From Burkholderiales bacterium (GTDB taxonomy: Bacteria; Pseudomonadota; Gammaproteobacteria; Burkholderiales; Usitatibacteraceae), in NCBI GenBank assembly GCA_025360815.1, contig JANYBL010000075.1:1-63647 (forward strand): a stretch of 63,647 bases of DNA, read 5' to 3'. Position 1 is the first letter of the stretch. Every line of letters starts with the position of its first letter. The position numbers and the translations under genes are program-made. This document shows positions 9,695 to 19,895 of the stretch, one piece after another. Below the pieces are notes generated by a model. It saw only the letters and a program-made list of their open reading frames with translations, was not told the DNA's origin and made no database searches.

Positions 9695-10084
9695 TTGGAC
9701 ACTATTTTTATTCGCGAACTGCGCGCTGAAGCATGGATTGGCATCTACGAGTGGGAAAAATTAAAGCCCCAAACGCTGGACTTCAATCTCGACATTGGCG
9801 TTGACACCCATCAGGCGGGCGCCTCTGACAATATTGGCGATACCGTTGATTATGGCAAAGTCGTCGAGCGCATCCGTGCGGATTTGAAAGACCAACATTT
9901 TCATTTACTAGAAGCCTTGGCAGAACATATTGCTGGTGTGGTGTTGCACGACTTTAATGCACGCTGGATAAAAATCAGTGTCGCCAAGATCGCCCATATG
10001 CGTGGCGTTAAGCTGGTTGGGGTGACAATTACGCGGGAGCGAACAGGCGTTCTTGCTGGCGTATCTTCAATGGCTCGGACCTAG
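9695..10084 (+). CDS. folB: Dihydroneopterin aldolase
   Basis: FolB cleaves 7,8-dihydroneopterin to 6-hydroxymethyl-dihydropterin in folate synthesis. The 129-residue product shows the family's IGIYEWEK motif (about 16-23), the GDTVDYGKVVERI stretch and the HLLEALAEHIA segment with the conserved Glu. The start is TTG at 9695; there is no ATG that would keep the conserved first strand DTIFIRELRAEAWIG, so the weak start is likely real. Divergent from plsY. Confidence 0.93.
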   Translation: MDTIFIRELRAEAWIGIYEWEKLKPQTLDFNLDIGVDTHQAGASDNIGDTVDYGKVVERIRADLKDQHFHLLEALAEHIAGVVLHDFNARWIKISVAKIAHMRGVKLVGVTITRERTGVLAGVSSMART

Positions 10085-10235
10085 TAAATTTTGCCGCAGC
10101 TGGATGTGGTTGCCGATTCATGTTGCCGAGGAAACGAACCATATGGAATTCATCTTGGGGCTCGCCATCTACCACAAGATACCGTTTTTTATTCCCAAAA
10201 GTGTTCTCAAAATGATCTCGGAGAGCCGAAATGTT

Positions 10236-11636
10236 CTAAACAACCTTCCCCGGATTCATAATTCCAGCCGGATCAAGCGCTCGCTTAATTGCGCGCATCA
10301 TGTCCATCTCAACGATGCCTTTATGTTGCTTGATTTCTTCGCGCTTCATTTGCCCTAGGCCGTGTTCCGCACTGATGGAGCCATGCATATCATCTAACAA
10401 GTCATAAACAATTTTGTTTGCTTCCTTCGTCTGTTCCGGCGTGGGCGCGGTGCCGGGAAAGCTCAGGTTATAGTGCAAATTGCCGTCGCCGATATGGCCG
10501 AAACAAATGACTTTTGCAGAGGGAAATGCCGCCATTAATTTCGGTCGGGCAATATCAATAAACTGACCAATGCGGGAGATTGGCAGCGAGATATCATGTT
10601 TGACACTTTTACCATTCAGCTTTTCGGCCTCGGGAATTTGTTCGCGGATCGACCACATCGCTTTGGATTGCGCCTCGGATGTCGCAATCACTGCATCGAG
10701 CGCCTCGCCGTTTGCAAATGCTGGCTCTAGTGCGGCTGATAGCGCTTCTTCTAGCGGCGAATTTTTAATCGTGTCAGTCAGCTCAATTAGCACTTGCCAA
10801 TCATACCGTGCAGTAAATGGCTCAATAGTCGCAGAAAAATGCTTCACAACGCCGTCAATGCAAACCCGCGACATCAGTTCAAACCCGACTAAGCGATCGC
10901 CGAGCGCGTCACGAATCGCTTTAAGCAACGTCACAGAGTCGCCTGCATTCCGCAACGCAACCATTGCCGTACAGGTGCGCTGTGGCGCGGGATAAAGCTT
11001 TAGCACCGCGCCAGTGATGATGCCGAGCGTCCCCTCTGCCCCCATTAGCAAATGCTTTAGATCGTAGCCGGTATTGTCTTTACGTAGTGCTTTTAAGCCA
11101 TGCCAGATGCGGCCATCCGGCATAACGGCTTCGATGCCCAAAATCAAATCCCGCGTGTTGCCATAGCGCAAAACGGCTGTGCCCCCCGCATTAGTGGAGA
11201 GATTGCCGCCGATGGTGCAACTGCCCTCAGACGCCATTGACAGCGGGAAAAGTTGGCCGTGTTCGGCGGCCGCCTCTTGAATGTTTTGTAAAATGCAGCC
11301 CGCGTCCACCGTGATGGCGCTATTGGTTAAATCAATTTCACGGATCTGGTTCATGCGGCGAAGCGACAGGATAATAGCGTTGCCGGACGGATCAGGGATA
11401 CCCCCGCCCACCAGGCCGGTATTGCCGCCTTGCGGGACAATAGCTGTTTTGGTTTCCGAACACAGTTTGACGACGGCGGCAACTTCATCGGTGCTGCCCG
11501 GGCGCACGATGGCACGTGCTGCGCCCGTGTAATTGCCGCGCCAATCCGTGAGGTAGGGCGCCGTATCGGTGGTGTTGGTGATGATGCCCGCATCACCAAC
11601 GAGATTTCGAAAAGCAGTGATTAAATCAACGTTCAT
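10236..11636 (-). CDS. FAD-linked 2-hydroxyacid oxidase/dehydrogenase (GlcD type)
   Basis: A 466-residue FAD-binding enzyme of the VAO/PCMH superfamily that oxidises a 2-hydroxy acid such as D-lactate, D-2-hydroxyglutarate or glycolate. The N-terminal FAD domain (about residues 35-215) has PQGGNTGLVGGG and the GNLSTNAGG region; the C-terminal FAD-oxidase domain has the metal/substrate motif HIGDGNLHYN (about 390-399) and ends with ISAEHGLGQMKREEI and MNPGKVV. GlcE/GlcF partners are absent nearby, which favours a stand-alone dehydrogenase. It starts 6 bp after the rfaE2 stop, so the two are co-transcribed, a pairing seen in other betaproteobacteria. Confidence 0.88.
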   Translation of the reverse strand: MNVDLITAFRNLVGDAGIITNTTDTAPYLTDWRGNYTGAARAIVRPGSTDEVAAVVKLCSETKTAIVPQGGNTGLVGGGIPDPSGNAIILSLRRMNQIREIDLTNSAITVDAGCILQNIQEAAAEHGQLFPLSMASEGSCTIGGNLSTNAGGTAVLRYGNTRDLILGIEAVMPDGRIWHGLKALRKDNTGYDLKHLLMGAEGTLGIITGAVLKLYPAPQRTCTAMVALRNAGDSVTLLKAIRDALGDRLVGFELMSRVCIDGVVKHFSATIEPFTARYDWQVLIELTDTIKNSPLEEALSAALEPAFANGEALDAVIATSEAQSKAMWSIREQIPEAEKLNGKSVKHDISLPISRIGQFIDIARPKLMAAFPSAKVICFGHIGDGNLHYNLSFPGTAPTPEQTKEANKIVYDLLDDMHGSISAEHGLGQMKREEIKQHKGIVEMDMMRAIKRALDPAGIMNPGKVV

Positions 11637-11642
11637 GCTTGC

Positions 11643-12131
11643 CTACTGCTTTAGCGCGCGAATTTTTGCCAGCGTCGCCGTCGTCGACCGCTCGAATTGA
11701 AAGTTGATTGCATGGACGGTGCCGCCCCACGATACGACTTCTGCGCCGCCGATAATTTTATCGATCGGCCAGTCGCCGCCCTTGACGAGGACATCAGGGC
11801 GCGATGCGAGGATCCGTTCAATCGGTGTGTCTTCTTCAAACCAGGTCACGAGGCTCACGCATTCGAGCGCGGCAATCACCGCCATGCGATCTTCCAGTGT
11901 ATTGATCGGACGGTCATCGCCCTTGCCGAGCTGCTTCACGGAAGCATCGGAATTGAGCGCCACTATGAGTGATGCGCCTAAAGCACCAGCTTCCGCCAAA
12001 TAGGTGACGTGCCCGCGGTGCAACACATCGAACACCCCGTTGGTGAAAACAATTTTTTTGGCTAGCGACGCCGCGCGAATGGACAACGCGATAGGGTCGC
12101 AGAATTTATGTTCAAAGGATGGTCGCATCAT
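11643..12131 (-). CDS. rfaE2: D-glycero-beta-D-manno-heptose 1-phosphate adenylyltransferase
   Basis: This 162-residue enzyme activates heptose-1-phosphate with ATP to ADP-heptose for the LPS inner core. It matches the C-terminal half of E. coli HldE as a stand-alone protein. The nucleotidyltransferase motif is FTNGVFDVLHRGH with HxGH at 38-41; LNSDASVKQLGKGDDRPIN and LVKGGDW follow as expected. The kinase half (rfaE1) is not in the window. A GlcD-type oxidase gene follows after 6 bp and kup precedes it by 70 bp. Confidence 0.93.
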   Translation of the reverse strand: MMRPSFEHKFCDPIALSIRAASLAKKIVFTNGVFDVLHRGHVTYLAEAGALGASLIVALNSDASVKQLGKGDDRPINTLEDRMAVIAALECVSLVTWFEEDTPIERILASRPDVLVKGGDWPIDKIIGGAEVVSWGGTVHAINFQFERSTTATLAKIRALKQ

Positions 12132-12201
12132 GAAAGTTTACGCGATGCGACCACCGATTGAAATATTGAAATGACTTCTCCGCAACGGTCGTGCAGAGAT
12201 T

Positions 12202-14073
12202 TTAAATCTCGACTTGCGTGCCCAGCTCAACCACGCGGTTGGTTGGTATCCGGAAATAGTCCGACGCCTTGGCGGCAAGGTGCGACATCCACACAAACAA
12301 ATGCTCGCGCCACAACGCCATTCCGCCGCCGGGCGTGGCAATGAGGGTCTCGCGGTTGATGAAGAAAGTGGTCTCCATCATGTTGAAATCCATCGATTGC
12401 AGCTTGCAGTCCGCCAGCATTTTCGGGACATCGGGCTGCTCTTTGAAGCCATAATGTCCCGTCACTTTCCAGAACCCGTGTTTCATGTCCTCAATCCAAA
12501 CATAGTCTTCTTTGGGGACGTATGGAATATCTTCGTTGACAATCGACAAAATAATCACGCGCTCATGAAGTACCTTATTATGTTTAAGATTATGCAGCAT
12601 CGCATTTGGGACTCCATCGGGGTTCACCGTCATGAAAATGCCTGTACCGGCTACTTTATGCGGTGGGCTCGCCGAGATGGAATCAACAAATAATTTAAGC
12701 GGCATTGCGCTTTCATTGGTCACTTTGCGCACGATCTGGCGGCCGCGTAGCCAGGTGCTCATCACCGTAAACATAATGGCGCCGATGACGAGCGGGAACC
12801 AGCCGCCGTCCAAAAATTTAAGCAAACAAGCGCCCATAAACATCACATCATTGCCCGCTAAAATTATTGTTAGCGGTACGACAAGCCATTTATTCCATTT
12901 CCAGATTCGCGTCATCACTACATACAAAAGTAATGTTGCCATCAGCATTGTCATTGTCACCGCGATGCCATAAGCCGCTGCAAGGTTGTCAGAATTTTTA
13001 AATGCGATTACCAAACCTACTACTGAAATCATCATCAGCCAATTTGTAAACGGGACATAGATTTGTCCGACTTCCTTTTCACTGGTGTGGGTGATGGCGA
13101 AGCGGGGCAAATAACCCAATTGAATGGCTTGCTTGGTCATGCTAAATGCACCAGAAATCGTTGCTTGAGAAGCAATGATCGCTGCCGCGGTAGCGAGCAC
13201 AATCATTGGTATCAGCCCCCATGCCGGTACCATCTTATAAAATGGATTCGATACTGCACTCGCGTCGGCAAGCACGAGCGCACCTTGACCAAAATAGTTC
13301 ATCAGCAAAGCGGGCCAAACCATCGCAAACCATGCGTAACGGATGGGCTTTTTTCCGAAATGCCCCATGTCGGCGTAAAGCGCCTCGGCACCGGTTACGC
13401 ACAACACAACTGAACCAAGCAACACGAAGGCCAAAAATTTGTACTCAAGCAAGAACTCAATACTGTAGAGGGGATTTATCGCCGCCAGAACAGCCGGGTT
13501 CTTGTAAACTTGGGCAATACCCAGTGCAAAAATAATGGCAAACCATACGACCATGGTTGGGCCGAATAATTTGGCAATTGCCGCTGTGCCATGTCGTTGT
13601 ATTGCAAATAGTGCGATGACGATACCCACCACAATTGGCACAATGAATTGCTCAAGCGATGGGGAAACTTCTTTTAACCCCTCTACCGCGCCCAATATTG
13701 AAACGGCGGGTGTAATGACGGCATCGCCAAAAAACATGGCGGCCCCAAATATTCCTACAACGATCACCCACCAACGTGCTCGTGAGCTAAATGAAAAGCA
13801 GCGTTGGGCCAGTGCCGTCAGTGCCAAAATTCCGCCTTCGCCTTTGTTGTCGGCGCGCATCATGAAGATCAAATATTTAACCGTCACGAGCGTCATGAGC
13901 GACCAAAACATCAGGGATAAAATTCCCAGCACGGTCGCTTCATTCAGCGGTATGCCATGCTCAGGTTTAAAAGACTCTTTTAGCGCGTACAAAGGACTGG
14001 TGCCGATGTCGCCAAAGACCACGCCGATGGCACCGATCGTTAATGCACTGAGTTTTTGTTTAGAAGTATTCAT
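12202..14073 (-). CDS. kup: Low-affinity potassium transporter Kup
   Basis: A 623-residue K+ uptake permease of the KUP/HAK/KT family. It has the N-terminal signature GAIGVVFGDIGTSPLYALKE (about residues 13-32), some twelve hydrophobic segments up to about residue 450, and a cytoplasmic C-terminal domain. Length and start are typical. The 560-bp region upstream of its start holds no other gene before the tRNA. No partner potassium genes are nearby. Confidence 0.95.
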   Translation of the reverse strand: MNTSKQKLSALTIGAIGVVFGDIGTSPLYALKESFKPEHGIPLNEATVLGILSLMFWSLMTLVTVKYLIFMMRADNKGEGGILALTALAQRCFSFSSRARWWVIVVGIFGAAMFFGDAVITPAVSILGAVEGLKEVSPSLEQFIVPIVVGIVIALFAIQRHGTAAIAKLFGPTMVVWFAIIFALGIAQVYKNPAVLAAINPLYSIEFLLEYKFLAFVLLGSVVLCVTGAEALYADMGHFGKKPIRYAWFAMVWPALLMNYFGQGALVLADASAVSNPFYKMVPAWGLIPMIVLATAAAIIASQATISGAFSMTKQAIQLGYLPRFAITHTSEKEVGQIYVPFTNWLMMISVVGLVIAFKNSDNLAAAYGIAVTMTMLMATLLLYVVMTRIWKWNKWLVVPLTIILAGNDVMFMGACLLKFLDGGWFPLVIGAIMFTVMSTWLRGRQIVRKVTNESAMPLKLFVDSISASPPHKVAGTGIFMTVNPDGVPNAMLHNLKHNKVLHERVIILSIVNEDIPYVPKEDYVWIEDMKHGFWKVTGHYGFKEQPDVPKMLADCKLQSMDFNMMETTFFINRETLIATPGGGMALWREHLFVWMSHLAAKASDYFRIPTNRVVELGTQVEI

Positions 14074-14631
14074 GATGGGCGCGAAAGATTGCCCCCCGAA
14101 CGGGCGGCGGTTAGAGAGTGGCGTGTTTGCATGCGGGATTGAACGCGATTCGACGGGGGAATGATGTCGGCGATGCTAAGCGACGCGGCGGGCGTGCATA
14201 GAAACGGGAAGGTGCGCGCTGAATGCGAACAAAGCGATAGATTTGTACGCTTTCCAATTAGGCGCGGGGTGGTTCTGGCGGCAGGTACAACACCGCTAAG
14301 GGTTTGTGGGTACACAGATTAAATTTTATGCTATTAAATATCGTAAGGAAATTTATCCGTACGGTATTGTTTAGCGTCAGCACAACAAACCGAATTAAAA
14401 AGAGTCTATTGAGCAAATACGATGTGGGCGAGACTATGCTGCGGCGCAACATAATTGTCAAGACCTGTCGGTCAATAATCTGTTAAAAATAGAATATCCC
14501 AGAAAAGTTGAATAAAAACAAATGGTTGATGCGCGTCCGCCAAAAGGCGCCCCATCATTATTGATTGACAAAGCCGGTTGTCAATGCCAGACTTCGACCT
14601 TGTTGAATTCCATCAGAAACGCAAAAAAGTT
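14074..14631. other. AT-rich spacer between kup and tRNA-Met
   Basis: About 560 bp with no supported gene. The part nearest kup must contain its promoter (minus strand). The 14320-14520 stretch is clearly more AT-rich than its surroundings. A perfect inverted repeat lies at 14564-14585. No riboswitch was recognised. Confidence 0.45.
14564..14585. repeat. Perfect 8-bp inverted repeat upstream of tRNA-Met
   Basis: ATTGACAA-agccgg-TTGTCAAT, arms of 8 bp around a 6-bp centre, about 47 bp before the tRNA. The left arm contains TTGACA, a consensus -35 element, so this could be the tRNA promoter overlapped by an operator-like palindrome. No good -10 was found at the right distance. Confidence 0.45.
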
Positions 14632-14708
14632 GGCCGATTAGCTCAGCTGGTTAGAGCGACGGAATCATAATCCGCAGGTCCCCCGTTCGAATCGGGGATT
14701 GGCCACCA
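14632..14708 (+). tRNA. tRNA-Met (CAT), elongator type
   Basis: A 77-nt cloverleaf with encoded CCA. The acceptor stem is GGCCGAT/ATTGGCC with one G-U pair. The D arm has GCTC/GAGC, the anticodon CAT lies at 14666-14668, and the T arm is CCCCG-TTCGAAT-CGGGG. The ACGGAATCATAATCCG anticodon arm resembles the elongator Met tRNA of many proteobacteria. Initiator tRNA is excluded by the paired acceptor end, but a lysidine-modified tRNA-Ile (CAT) is not fully excluded. Position 27-43 is an A-C mismatch. Confidence 0.92.
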
Positions 14709-14717
14709 ACTGATTTC

Positions 14718-14745
14718 ACGGGTCGCAGTTTGCGGCCCGTTATTT
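14718..14745 (+). terminator. Rho-independent terminator of tRNA-Met
   Basis: A 9-bp stem ACGGGTCGC/GCGGCCCGT (one G-U pair) with a 5-nt loop, followed by TATTTATT, ten bases after the tRNA end. Confidence 0.7.
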
Positions 14746-14853
14746 ATTGTGATGTTGTTTCGATGTTGTGTCGGTGTGCTGTGCCGATGCTGTGATTAAC
14801 AGAATTCGTTTCTTAACCTGCCCGGGCTATCCCCCGCGATCCAGGAGCCAAAC

Positions 14854-16305
14854 ATGACCATCCAAGCCGAACCACTCTCAAATCCCGCCGTCGCTAGCGT
14901 TCAGGCGTCTCCCGTATCGCCCAAAAAGCTCTTCATCAAAACTTTCGGTTGCCAGATGAATGAATACGATTCGGACAAAATGGCTGATGTGCTGCACGCT
15001 TTTGAGGGTTTCGAGAAAACCGACAAACCCGAAGACGCCGATCTCGTCTTGCTCAACACTTGTTCAGTGCGTGAAAAAGCGCAAGAAAAAGTGTTCTCCG
15101 ATTTAGGTCGCCTTCGCGAACTAAAATTAGCCAAGCCGGGCATGATGATCGGTGTTGGCGGCTGTGTTGCTTCGCAAGAGGGTGAGGTGATTGTCAAGCG
15201 TGCGCCGTATGTGGATTTGGTATTCGGCCCGCAAACGCTACATCGCCTGCCGCAGATGATTAAAGTCCAGCGCGATACCGGCAAATCGCAGGTAGATATT
15301 TCGTTTCCTGAAAACGAAAAATTTGATGATCTACCACCAGCGCGTGTCGAGGGCGTAACTGCGTTTGTGTCGATTATGGAAGGCTGCTCAAAATATTGCA
15401 GCTTCTGCGTGGTGCCGTACACGCGAGGCGAAGAAATTTCCCGCCCGTTTGAATCGGTAATGGCCGATATCCACCAACTCGTGGCCAAAGGTGTACGCGA
15501 AGTCACGCTGTTGGGACAAAACGTGAATGCCTATATTGGCGCAATCGGAAACACGGGTGAAAGCGCGGACGGAAACCCGGAAGAGGGGGGCGAAGCAGAT
15601 TTTGCGTTGCTGCTCGCCAGCATTCACGCTATTCCCGAGATCGCCCGCATACGCTATACGACGTCACATCCGCTTGAATTCACGCAGCGGCTAATTGATT
15701 GTTACGCGAAACTGCCAAAGCTGGTTTCCCAACTTCATTTACCGGTGCAGTCTGGCAGCGATACGGTGCTCGCAGGCATGAAGCGCAACTACACCGTGAT
15801 TGAGTATAAATCCATCATCCGCCGGCTTCGCGCGGTGCGCCCCGATATTTCGATTACCAGCGATTTCATTATTGGTTTCCCAGGGGAGTCCGATGACGAT
15901 TTCGAAAAGACCGTGAAGCTCGTTCAAGAAGTCGGCTTTGATGGCAGCTTTTCGTTCATCTATTCACGGCGTCCCGGTACGCCGGCGGCGAGCCTCAATG
16001 ACGACACCCCTTATGCAGTGAAGCTGAAGCGCCTGCAACGCCTGCAACGGGTGTTGGAAGAGCAGGGCACGGCTATCTCCAACGCAATGGTCGGCACTGT
16101 GCAACGCGTGCTGGTGGAAGGTTTTTCAAAACGCGATGCTACTGAATTGACGGGACGCACTGATAACAACCGCGTGGTTAATTTTGCCGGCCATCCGCGT
16201 TTAATCGGGAGCTTTGTCGAGATGAAAATCACCGAGGCGATGCATTGGAGTTTGCGGGGCGATGTTATTACAACCGAGACCGTGCTAGAAGCTGCAACAG
16301 CATGA
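14854..16305 (+). CDS. miaB: tRNA-2-methylthio-N6-dimethylallyladenosine synthase MiaB
   Basis: MiaB is a radical-SAM methylthiotransferase that adds a methylthio group to i6A37 of tRNA using two [4Fe-4S] clusters. The 483-residue protein shows the N-terminal cluster cysteines (Cys33, Cys70, Cys104), the radical-SAM CxxxCxxC (178, 182, 185), the core and a C-terminal TRAM domain. AGGAG lies ten bases before the ATG. Between GQNVNAY and DFALLL (about residues 228-249) it has a Gly/Glu/Asn-rich stretch that seems longer than in relatives. It overlaps phoH by four bases. Confidence 0.95.
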   Translation: MTIQAEPLSNPAVASVQASPVSPKKLFIKTFGCQMNEYDSDKMADVLHAFEGFEKTDKPEDADLVLLNTCSVREKAQEKVFSDLGRLRELKLAKPGMMIGVGGCVASQEGEVIVKRAPYVDLVFGPQTLHRLPQMIKVQRDTGKSQVDISFPENEKFDDLPPARVEGVTAFVSIMEGCSKYCSFCVVPYTRGEEISRPFESVMADIHQLVAKGVREVTLLGQNVNAYIGAIGNTGESADGNPEEGGEADFALLLASIHAIPEIARIRYTTSHPLEFTQRLIDCYAKLPKLVSQLHLPVQSGSDTVLAGMKRNYTVIEYKSIIRRLRAVRPDISITSDFIIGFPGESDDDFEKTVKLVQEVGFDGSFSFIYSRRPGTPAASLNDDTPYAVKLKRLQRLQRVLEEQGTAISNAMVGTVQRVLVEGFSKRDATELTGRTDNNRVVNFAGHPRLIGSFVEMKITEAMHWSLRGDVITTETVLEAATA

Positions 16306-17315
16306 AAACGCCGTCGCTGGAATTTAGCTTTAAGCCTATTGATAATCGTCGGCTGGCAGCGCTTTGTGGTTCGCTTGATGAGAACTTGCGCCAGATTGAA
16401 AATGCACTGAGTGTATCGATCGCACGCCGTGGCGAGAAATTTAATGTTTCCGGCGACCGTGAAAAAATTGAATTGGCTGCGCAGGCCCTGAATAAATTTT
16501 ATGCAGGAGCGAATCGCGGATTAACGATCGAGCAAGTGCAGTTGGGGCTGGTGGAACTGACGCGTGTCGGCAATGCTGCCGATGCGAAGTTTGCGAAGTC
16601 CGCAAAAAATGAATCCGCCAGCTATGAAGATCCGGAGAACGCGCCCAACAAAATTGGTTATCACACCAAGCGCCCCGACCTGCGGCCACGCACCGATCAC
16701 CAAGCGCAATACATTAAACAAATGCAGACCCATGACATCACCTTTGGTGTCGGTCCCGCCGGTACCGGAAAAACATTCTTGGCGGTGGCTTGTGCGGTAG
16801 ATGCCTTTGAACGCGACCAGGTGAAGCGCATTTTGCTCACGCGCCCCACCGTGGAGGCGGGCGAACGATTGGGCTTTTTGCCGGGTGACTTATCGCAAAA
16901 AGTGGATCCCTATTTGCGTCCGCTTTACGATGCGCTTTATGATTTGCTTGGCTTCGACAAAGTGCAGCGTATGTTCGAGCGCAATCAAATTGAGATCGCA
17001 CCCTTGGCGTTCATGCGTGGCCGCACGCTCAATCAATCGTTCATCATATTGGATGAAGCGCAGAACACCACGCCCGAACAAATGAAAATGTTTTTAACGC
17101 GAATTGGGTTTGGCTCGAAGGCCGTGATTACCGGCGATGTAACGCAGGTCGATTTGCGTCATGGGACGTTGAGTGGCTTAATCGATGCCCGCAACGTATT
17201 GCACGGCGTACGTGATATTGGCTTCACAATTTTTCAGGCAAATGATGTAGTACGCCATCCGTTGGTGCAGTCAATTGTGACCGCCTATGAAGCGCACGGA
17301 AGGCACAACCGATAG
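16302..17315 (+). CDS. ybeZ: PhoH-family ATPase (YbeZ)
   Basis: A 337-residue PhoH-like ATPase, associated with YbeY in ribosome and RNA quality control. It has an N-terminal KH-like part, then Walker A GPAGTGKT (about 152-159), [19 protein letters not shown], Walker [22 protein letters not shown] and GDVTQVDL. The ATG at 16302 overlaps the miaB stop (ATGA) and gives the typical length; an in-frame upstream start at 16245 would lie within miaB. Normally ybeY follows directly, but here two other genes intervene (17728-21008). Confidence 0.93.
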   Translation: MKTPSLEFSFKPIDNRRLAALCGSLDENLRQIENALSVSIARRGEKFNVSGDREKIELAAQALNKFYAGANRGLTIEQVQLGLVELTRVGNAADAKFAKSAKNESASYEDPENAPNKIGYHTKRPDLRPRTDHQAQYIKQMQTHDITFGVGPAGTGKTFLAVACAVDAFERDQVKRILLTRPTVEAGERLGFLPGDLSQKVDPYLRPLYDALYDLLGFDKVQRMFERNQIEIAPLAFMRGRTLNQSFIILDEAQNTTPEQMKMFLTRIGFGSKAVITGDVTQVDLRHGTLSGLIDARNVLHGVRDIGFTIFQANDVVRHPLVQSIVTAYEAHGRHNR

Positions 17316-17727
17316 CAATTTTGTAAATTTTCATGCCACATTTTGTCAAATAAATATATTTTCAAAAGCCCTTGACAAGGTTTGCAGAAAGCGTAAATTG
17401 TTGCAACGCACAACAGGATATGTGCGAACAACAGTATGCAAATCCCGCTACCAGCCTTGTATTTGAGGCATTTCAAATCATTCTCGACAAGAGAGACGCA
17501 GAAATTGTGCGTATGCAACATCGCCGGTAAGCAAGCGCATGAGCAGCTGCCGGCTAATTTGCTTATGGTTGCCAAACACCACGCCTTTACGACTTCACAA
17601 ATCGTATTTTTCGGCGCACATACCCCGCAAGAATATTACTGCTGACGGCGTTCGACTGGTGGCGCCTTTGCTCGCCATCACACTGCGGGCAACTCACTTT
17701 TTTTATTTCACATTTTTGGAGGATTCC
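17316..17727 (+). other. Leader region of the SPFH gene
   Basis: About 410 bp without a supported gene between phoH and the SPFH gene. It contains a good sigma70-type promoter at 17372-17399 and would leave a leader of roughly 320 nt before the SPFH start. No terminator was seen for miaB-phoH. The frame of the SPFH gene is open upstream to 17539, but that extension has no RBS and is not conserved-looking. Confidence 0.5.
17372..17399 (+). promoter_or_regulatory. Candidate sigma70 promoter
   Basis: TTGACA at 17372-17377, a 16-bp spacer and TAAATT at 17394-17399. It would separate expression of the SPFH and aldolase genes (and perhaps ybeY) from miaB-phoH. Confidence 0.5.
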
Positions 17728-19788
17728 ATGGGAATCGGCTCTTTAGGAAGGTTCATTTCTGTTTTTCCAGCGATATCATTTTCAATTTTTGTTGTATTGG
17801 TTTTGCTGTTCATTTACTTGAGCAGCATGATCCGCTATATCCCGAACAATCGTCTCGGCGTGTTGGAAAAAATGTGGAGCAGTGGTGGCTCCATCGACGG
17901 CGGCTTAATTGCCCTGAAGGGGGAAGCTGGTTTTCAGCCAGAAGTGCTGCGCGGCGGATTTCATGTATTTATGCCGTTTCAATATCGGATCCACCGCGTC
18001 CCGTTGGTTACGATTCCGCAAGGTCAAATCGGCTATGTGTTTGCCCGAGATGGCGCTGCCATGCCTGCAACACAGACGCTAGCCTCGAACGAGAGCGCAT
18101 CAGATTTTCAAGACGTGCGTGCGTTCCTACAAAACGGTGGGCAGAAAGGCCCGCAACGCAAAATTTTGCGCGAGGGCAGCTATGCAATTAACCTCGCGCA
18201 ATTCATTGTGCTGACCATGGATCGGCGCTATGCGATCAGCATGGAAGCCAATGATGGCGCGCTATTCGAGCAAATGTCAGGCATTATCAGTCAGCGTAAT
18301 GGCTTTGAACCCGTCGTGATTAAAGACGCAGATGATGTCATCGGCATCATCACCGTTCACGACGGACCTGCCTTGCCAGAAGGCGAAATTATCGCCCCCA
18401 CAGTGGGTCAGGATTCGACCAAAGCCGCGCTATTTCACAACAATTTTCAAGACCCGGAAAAGTTTTTGCGCGCTGCTGGTTTTCGGGGCCGTCAGCATCA
18501 GGTTCTGGTTGACGGCAGCTATTATTTAAACCGGCTTTTTGCCACTGTGGAACTGGTGAAAAAAATTGTGATCGAAGTCGGCACCGTCGGCGTGGTCGTC
18601 TCCTACACGGGCAAGCAGGGGACGGATACTTCCGGCGACAAATATCGCCATGGTGAATTGGTTGAGCCCGGTACACGTGGCGTTTGGTCGCGCCCGCTGT
18701 TGCCTGGCAAATATGCGTTCAACACCTATGCAGGCAAAGTGATTCCAGTGCCCACCACCAACTTCGTCTTGAAGTGGGTGAAGGAAGCGGTTGGTACGCA
18801 TCGCCTCGATGAAAATTTATCTGAAGTCGCGCTCATCACCAAAGATGCGTTCGAGCCAACCCTGCCGCTTTCGGTCGTTGTGCATATCGACTACATGAAA
18901 GCGCCGCTGGTCGTGCAACGTTTTGGTGATATCAAGCGTCTTGTTGAGCAGACACTGGATCCCATGGTGTCCGCCTACTTTAAAAATATCGCCCAAACCA
19001 AAACGCTGATTGAGCTGTTGCAAGAGCGCAGCGACATACAAGAGCGTTCCGGTGACGAAATGCGCGCCAAATTCGCTGCGTACAGCTTGGAGTTGCAAGA
19101 AGTATTGATTGGCACACCGCGTTCCGATGCTTCGCATGGCGGGATTGAGCAAATTTTGACGCAACTGCGCAATCGGCAAATCGCCGTTGAGCAGGTTGAA
19201 ACCTATAAGCTGCAAGAACTTGCGGCAGTGCAGGAGCGTACGCTGCGCGAAAAGGAGGCGTTGGCGACACAACAAGTCAACATCACCGCATCCGCGCTTT
19301 CGATTCAGGTGCGCGAGAACGAAGGTAAAGCCAAATTGGCGCAAGCGCGACAAGAGGCCGATACTATTTCGGTCATTGCACAAGCGAATGCGAATCGCGT
19401 GCGCGTGGAAGGTGAAGGTGAGGCCGATCGTATTCGCGCGGTTGGTTTTGCCGATGCTGACAAAACCAAAGCTATCGGAATGGCGCAAGCGGAGGCTACC
19501 GCGAAGCAAGTCGAGGCTTATGGTGGCCCGCAGTATCAACTAAACAGCACCGTGCTGTTACGCATGGCGCAAGCGATAGAAAATGGCCGGCTACCGTTGG
19601 TGCCGCAGATCGTCATTGGTGGAAACTGCGGCCAGGGAGGTGCTGGCAAAGATGGGCCATCAAACTCCGGCAATCTAGTGGAGGCCATGCTGGCGATGAT
19701 GATGAGCAATAAAATAAACGATGGCGCGGGCGGCGGAATACTTGCACCGACCATAGCGCCAACTATGGCGGCGGCTGCAAAAATTTGA
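17728..19788 (+). CDS. SPFH/band-7 (flotillin-like) membrane protein
   Basis: A 686-residue membrane-scaffold protein of the SPFH superfamily. One N-terminal membrane helix (about residues 10-33, ISFSIFVVLVLLFIYL) is followed by a long SPFH region and, from about residue 490, an Ala/Glu/Gln-rich helical section (AQANANRVRVEGEGEADRI) typical of flotillins, then a Gly-rich tail. Such proteins organise membrane microdomains; the partner here is unknown. The ATG at 17728 was chosen because GGAGGA lies 7 bp before it and it starts the membrane helix. Two unusual inserted segments (about 108-150 and 190-260) precede the canonical SPFH core. A NfeD partner gene is absent. It sits between phoH and ybeY, where no such gene is expected. 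Confidence 0.85.
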   Translation: MGIGSLGRFISVFPAISFSIFVVLVLLFIYLSSMIRYIPNNRLGVLEKMWSSGGSIDGGLIALKGEAGFQPEVLRGGFHVFMPFQYRIHRVPLVTIPQGQIGYVFARDGAAMPATQTLASNESASDFQDVRAFLQNGGQKGPQRKILREGSYAINLAQFIVLTMDRRYAISMEANDGALFEQMSGIISQRNGFEPVVIKDADDVIGIITVHDGPALPEGEIIAPTVGQDSTKAALFHNNFQDPEKFLRAAGFRGRQHQVLVDGSYYLNRLFATVELVKKIVIEVGTVGVVVSYTGKQGTDTSGDKYRHGELVEPGTRGVWSRPLLPGKYAFNTYAGKVIPVPTTNFVLKWVKEAVGTHRLDENLSEVALITKDAFEPTLPLSVVVHIDYMKAPLVVQRFGDIKRLVEQTLDPMVSAYFKNIAQTKTLIELLQERSDIQERSGDEMRAKFAAYSLELQEVLIGTPRSDASHGGIEQILTQLRNRQIAVEQVETYKLQELAAVQERTLREKEALATQQVNITASALSIQVRENEGKAKLAQARQEADTISVIAQANANRVRVEGEGEADRIRAVGFADADKTKAIGMAQAEATAKQVEAYGGPQYQLNSTVLLRMAQAIENGRLPLVPQIVIGGNCGQGGAGKDGPSNSGNLVEAMLAMMMSNKINDGAGGGILAPTIAPTMAAAAKI

Positions 19789-19805
19789 CGGCTTGTTGTA
19801 AAAGG

Positions 19806-19837
19806 AGCGGCGACGATGAAAAATGGCCGCCGCTTTT
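19806..19837 (+). terminator. Candidate terminator after the SPFH gene
   Basis: Stem AGCGGCG (19806-19812) with CGCCGCT (19828-19834), a 15-nt loop and a following TTTT. The loop is large and the T-run short, so termination may be partial. Confidence 0.45.
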
Positions 19838-19895
19838 GTATGCTCAATTTTGCGACCTGCTATATTGTGAGCTTCATTTATTACGAGTTGCAAAA

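Noticed and set aside
13535-14164. A long open frame antisense to the start of kup
   Set aside because: It mirrors the kup coding sequence, has a low-complexity product and no RBS; a shadow of kup.
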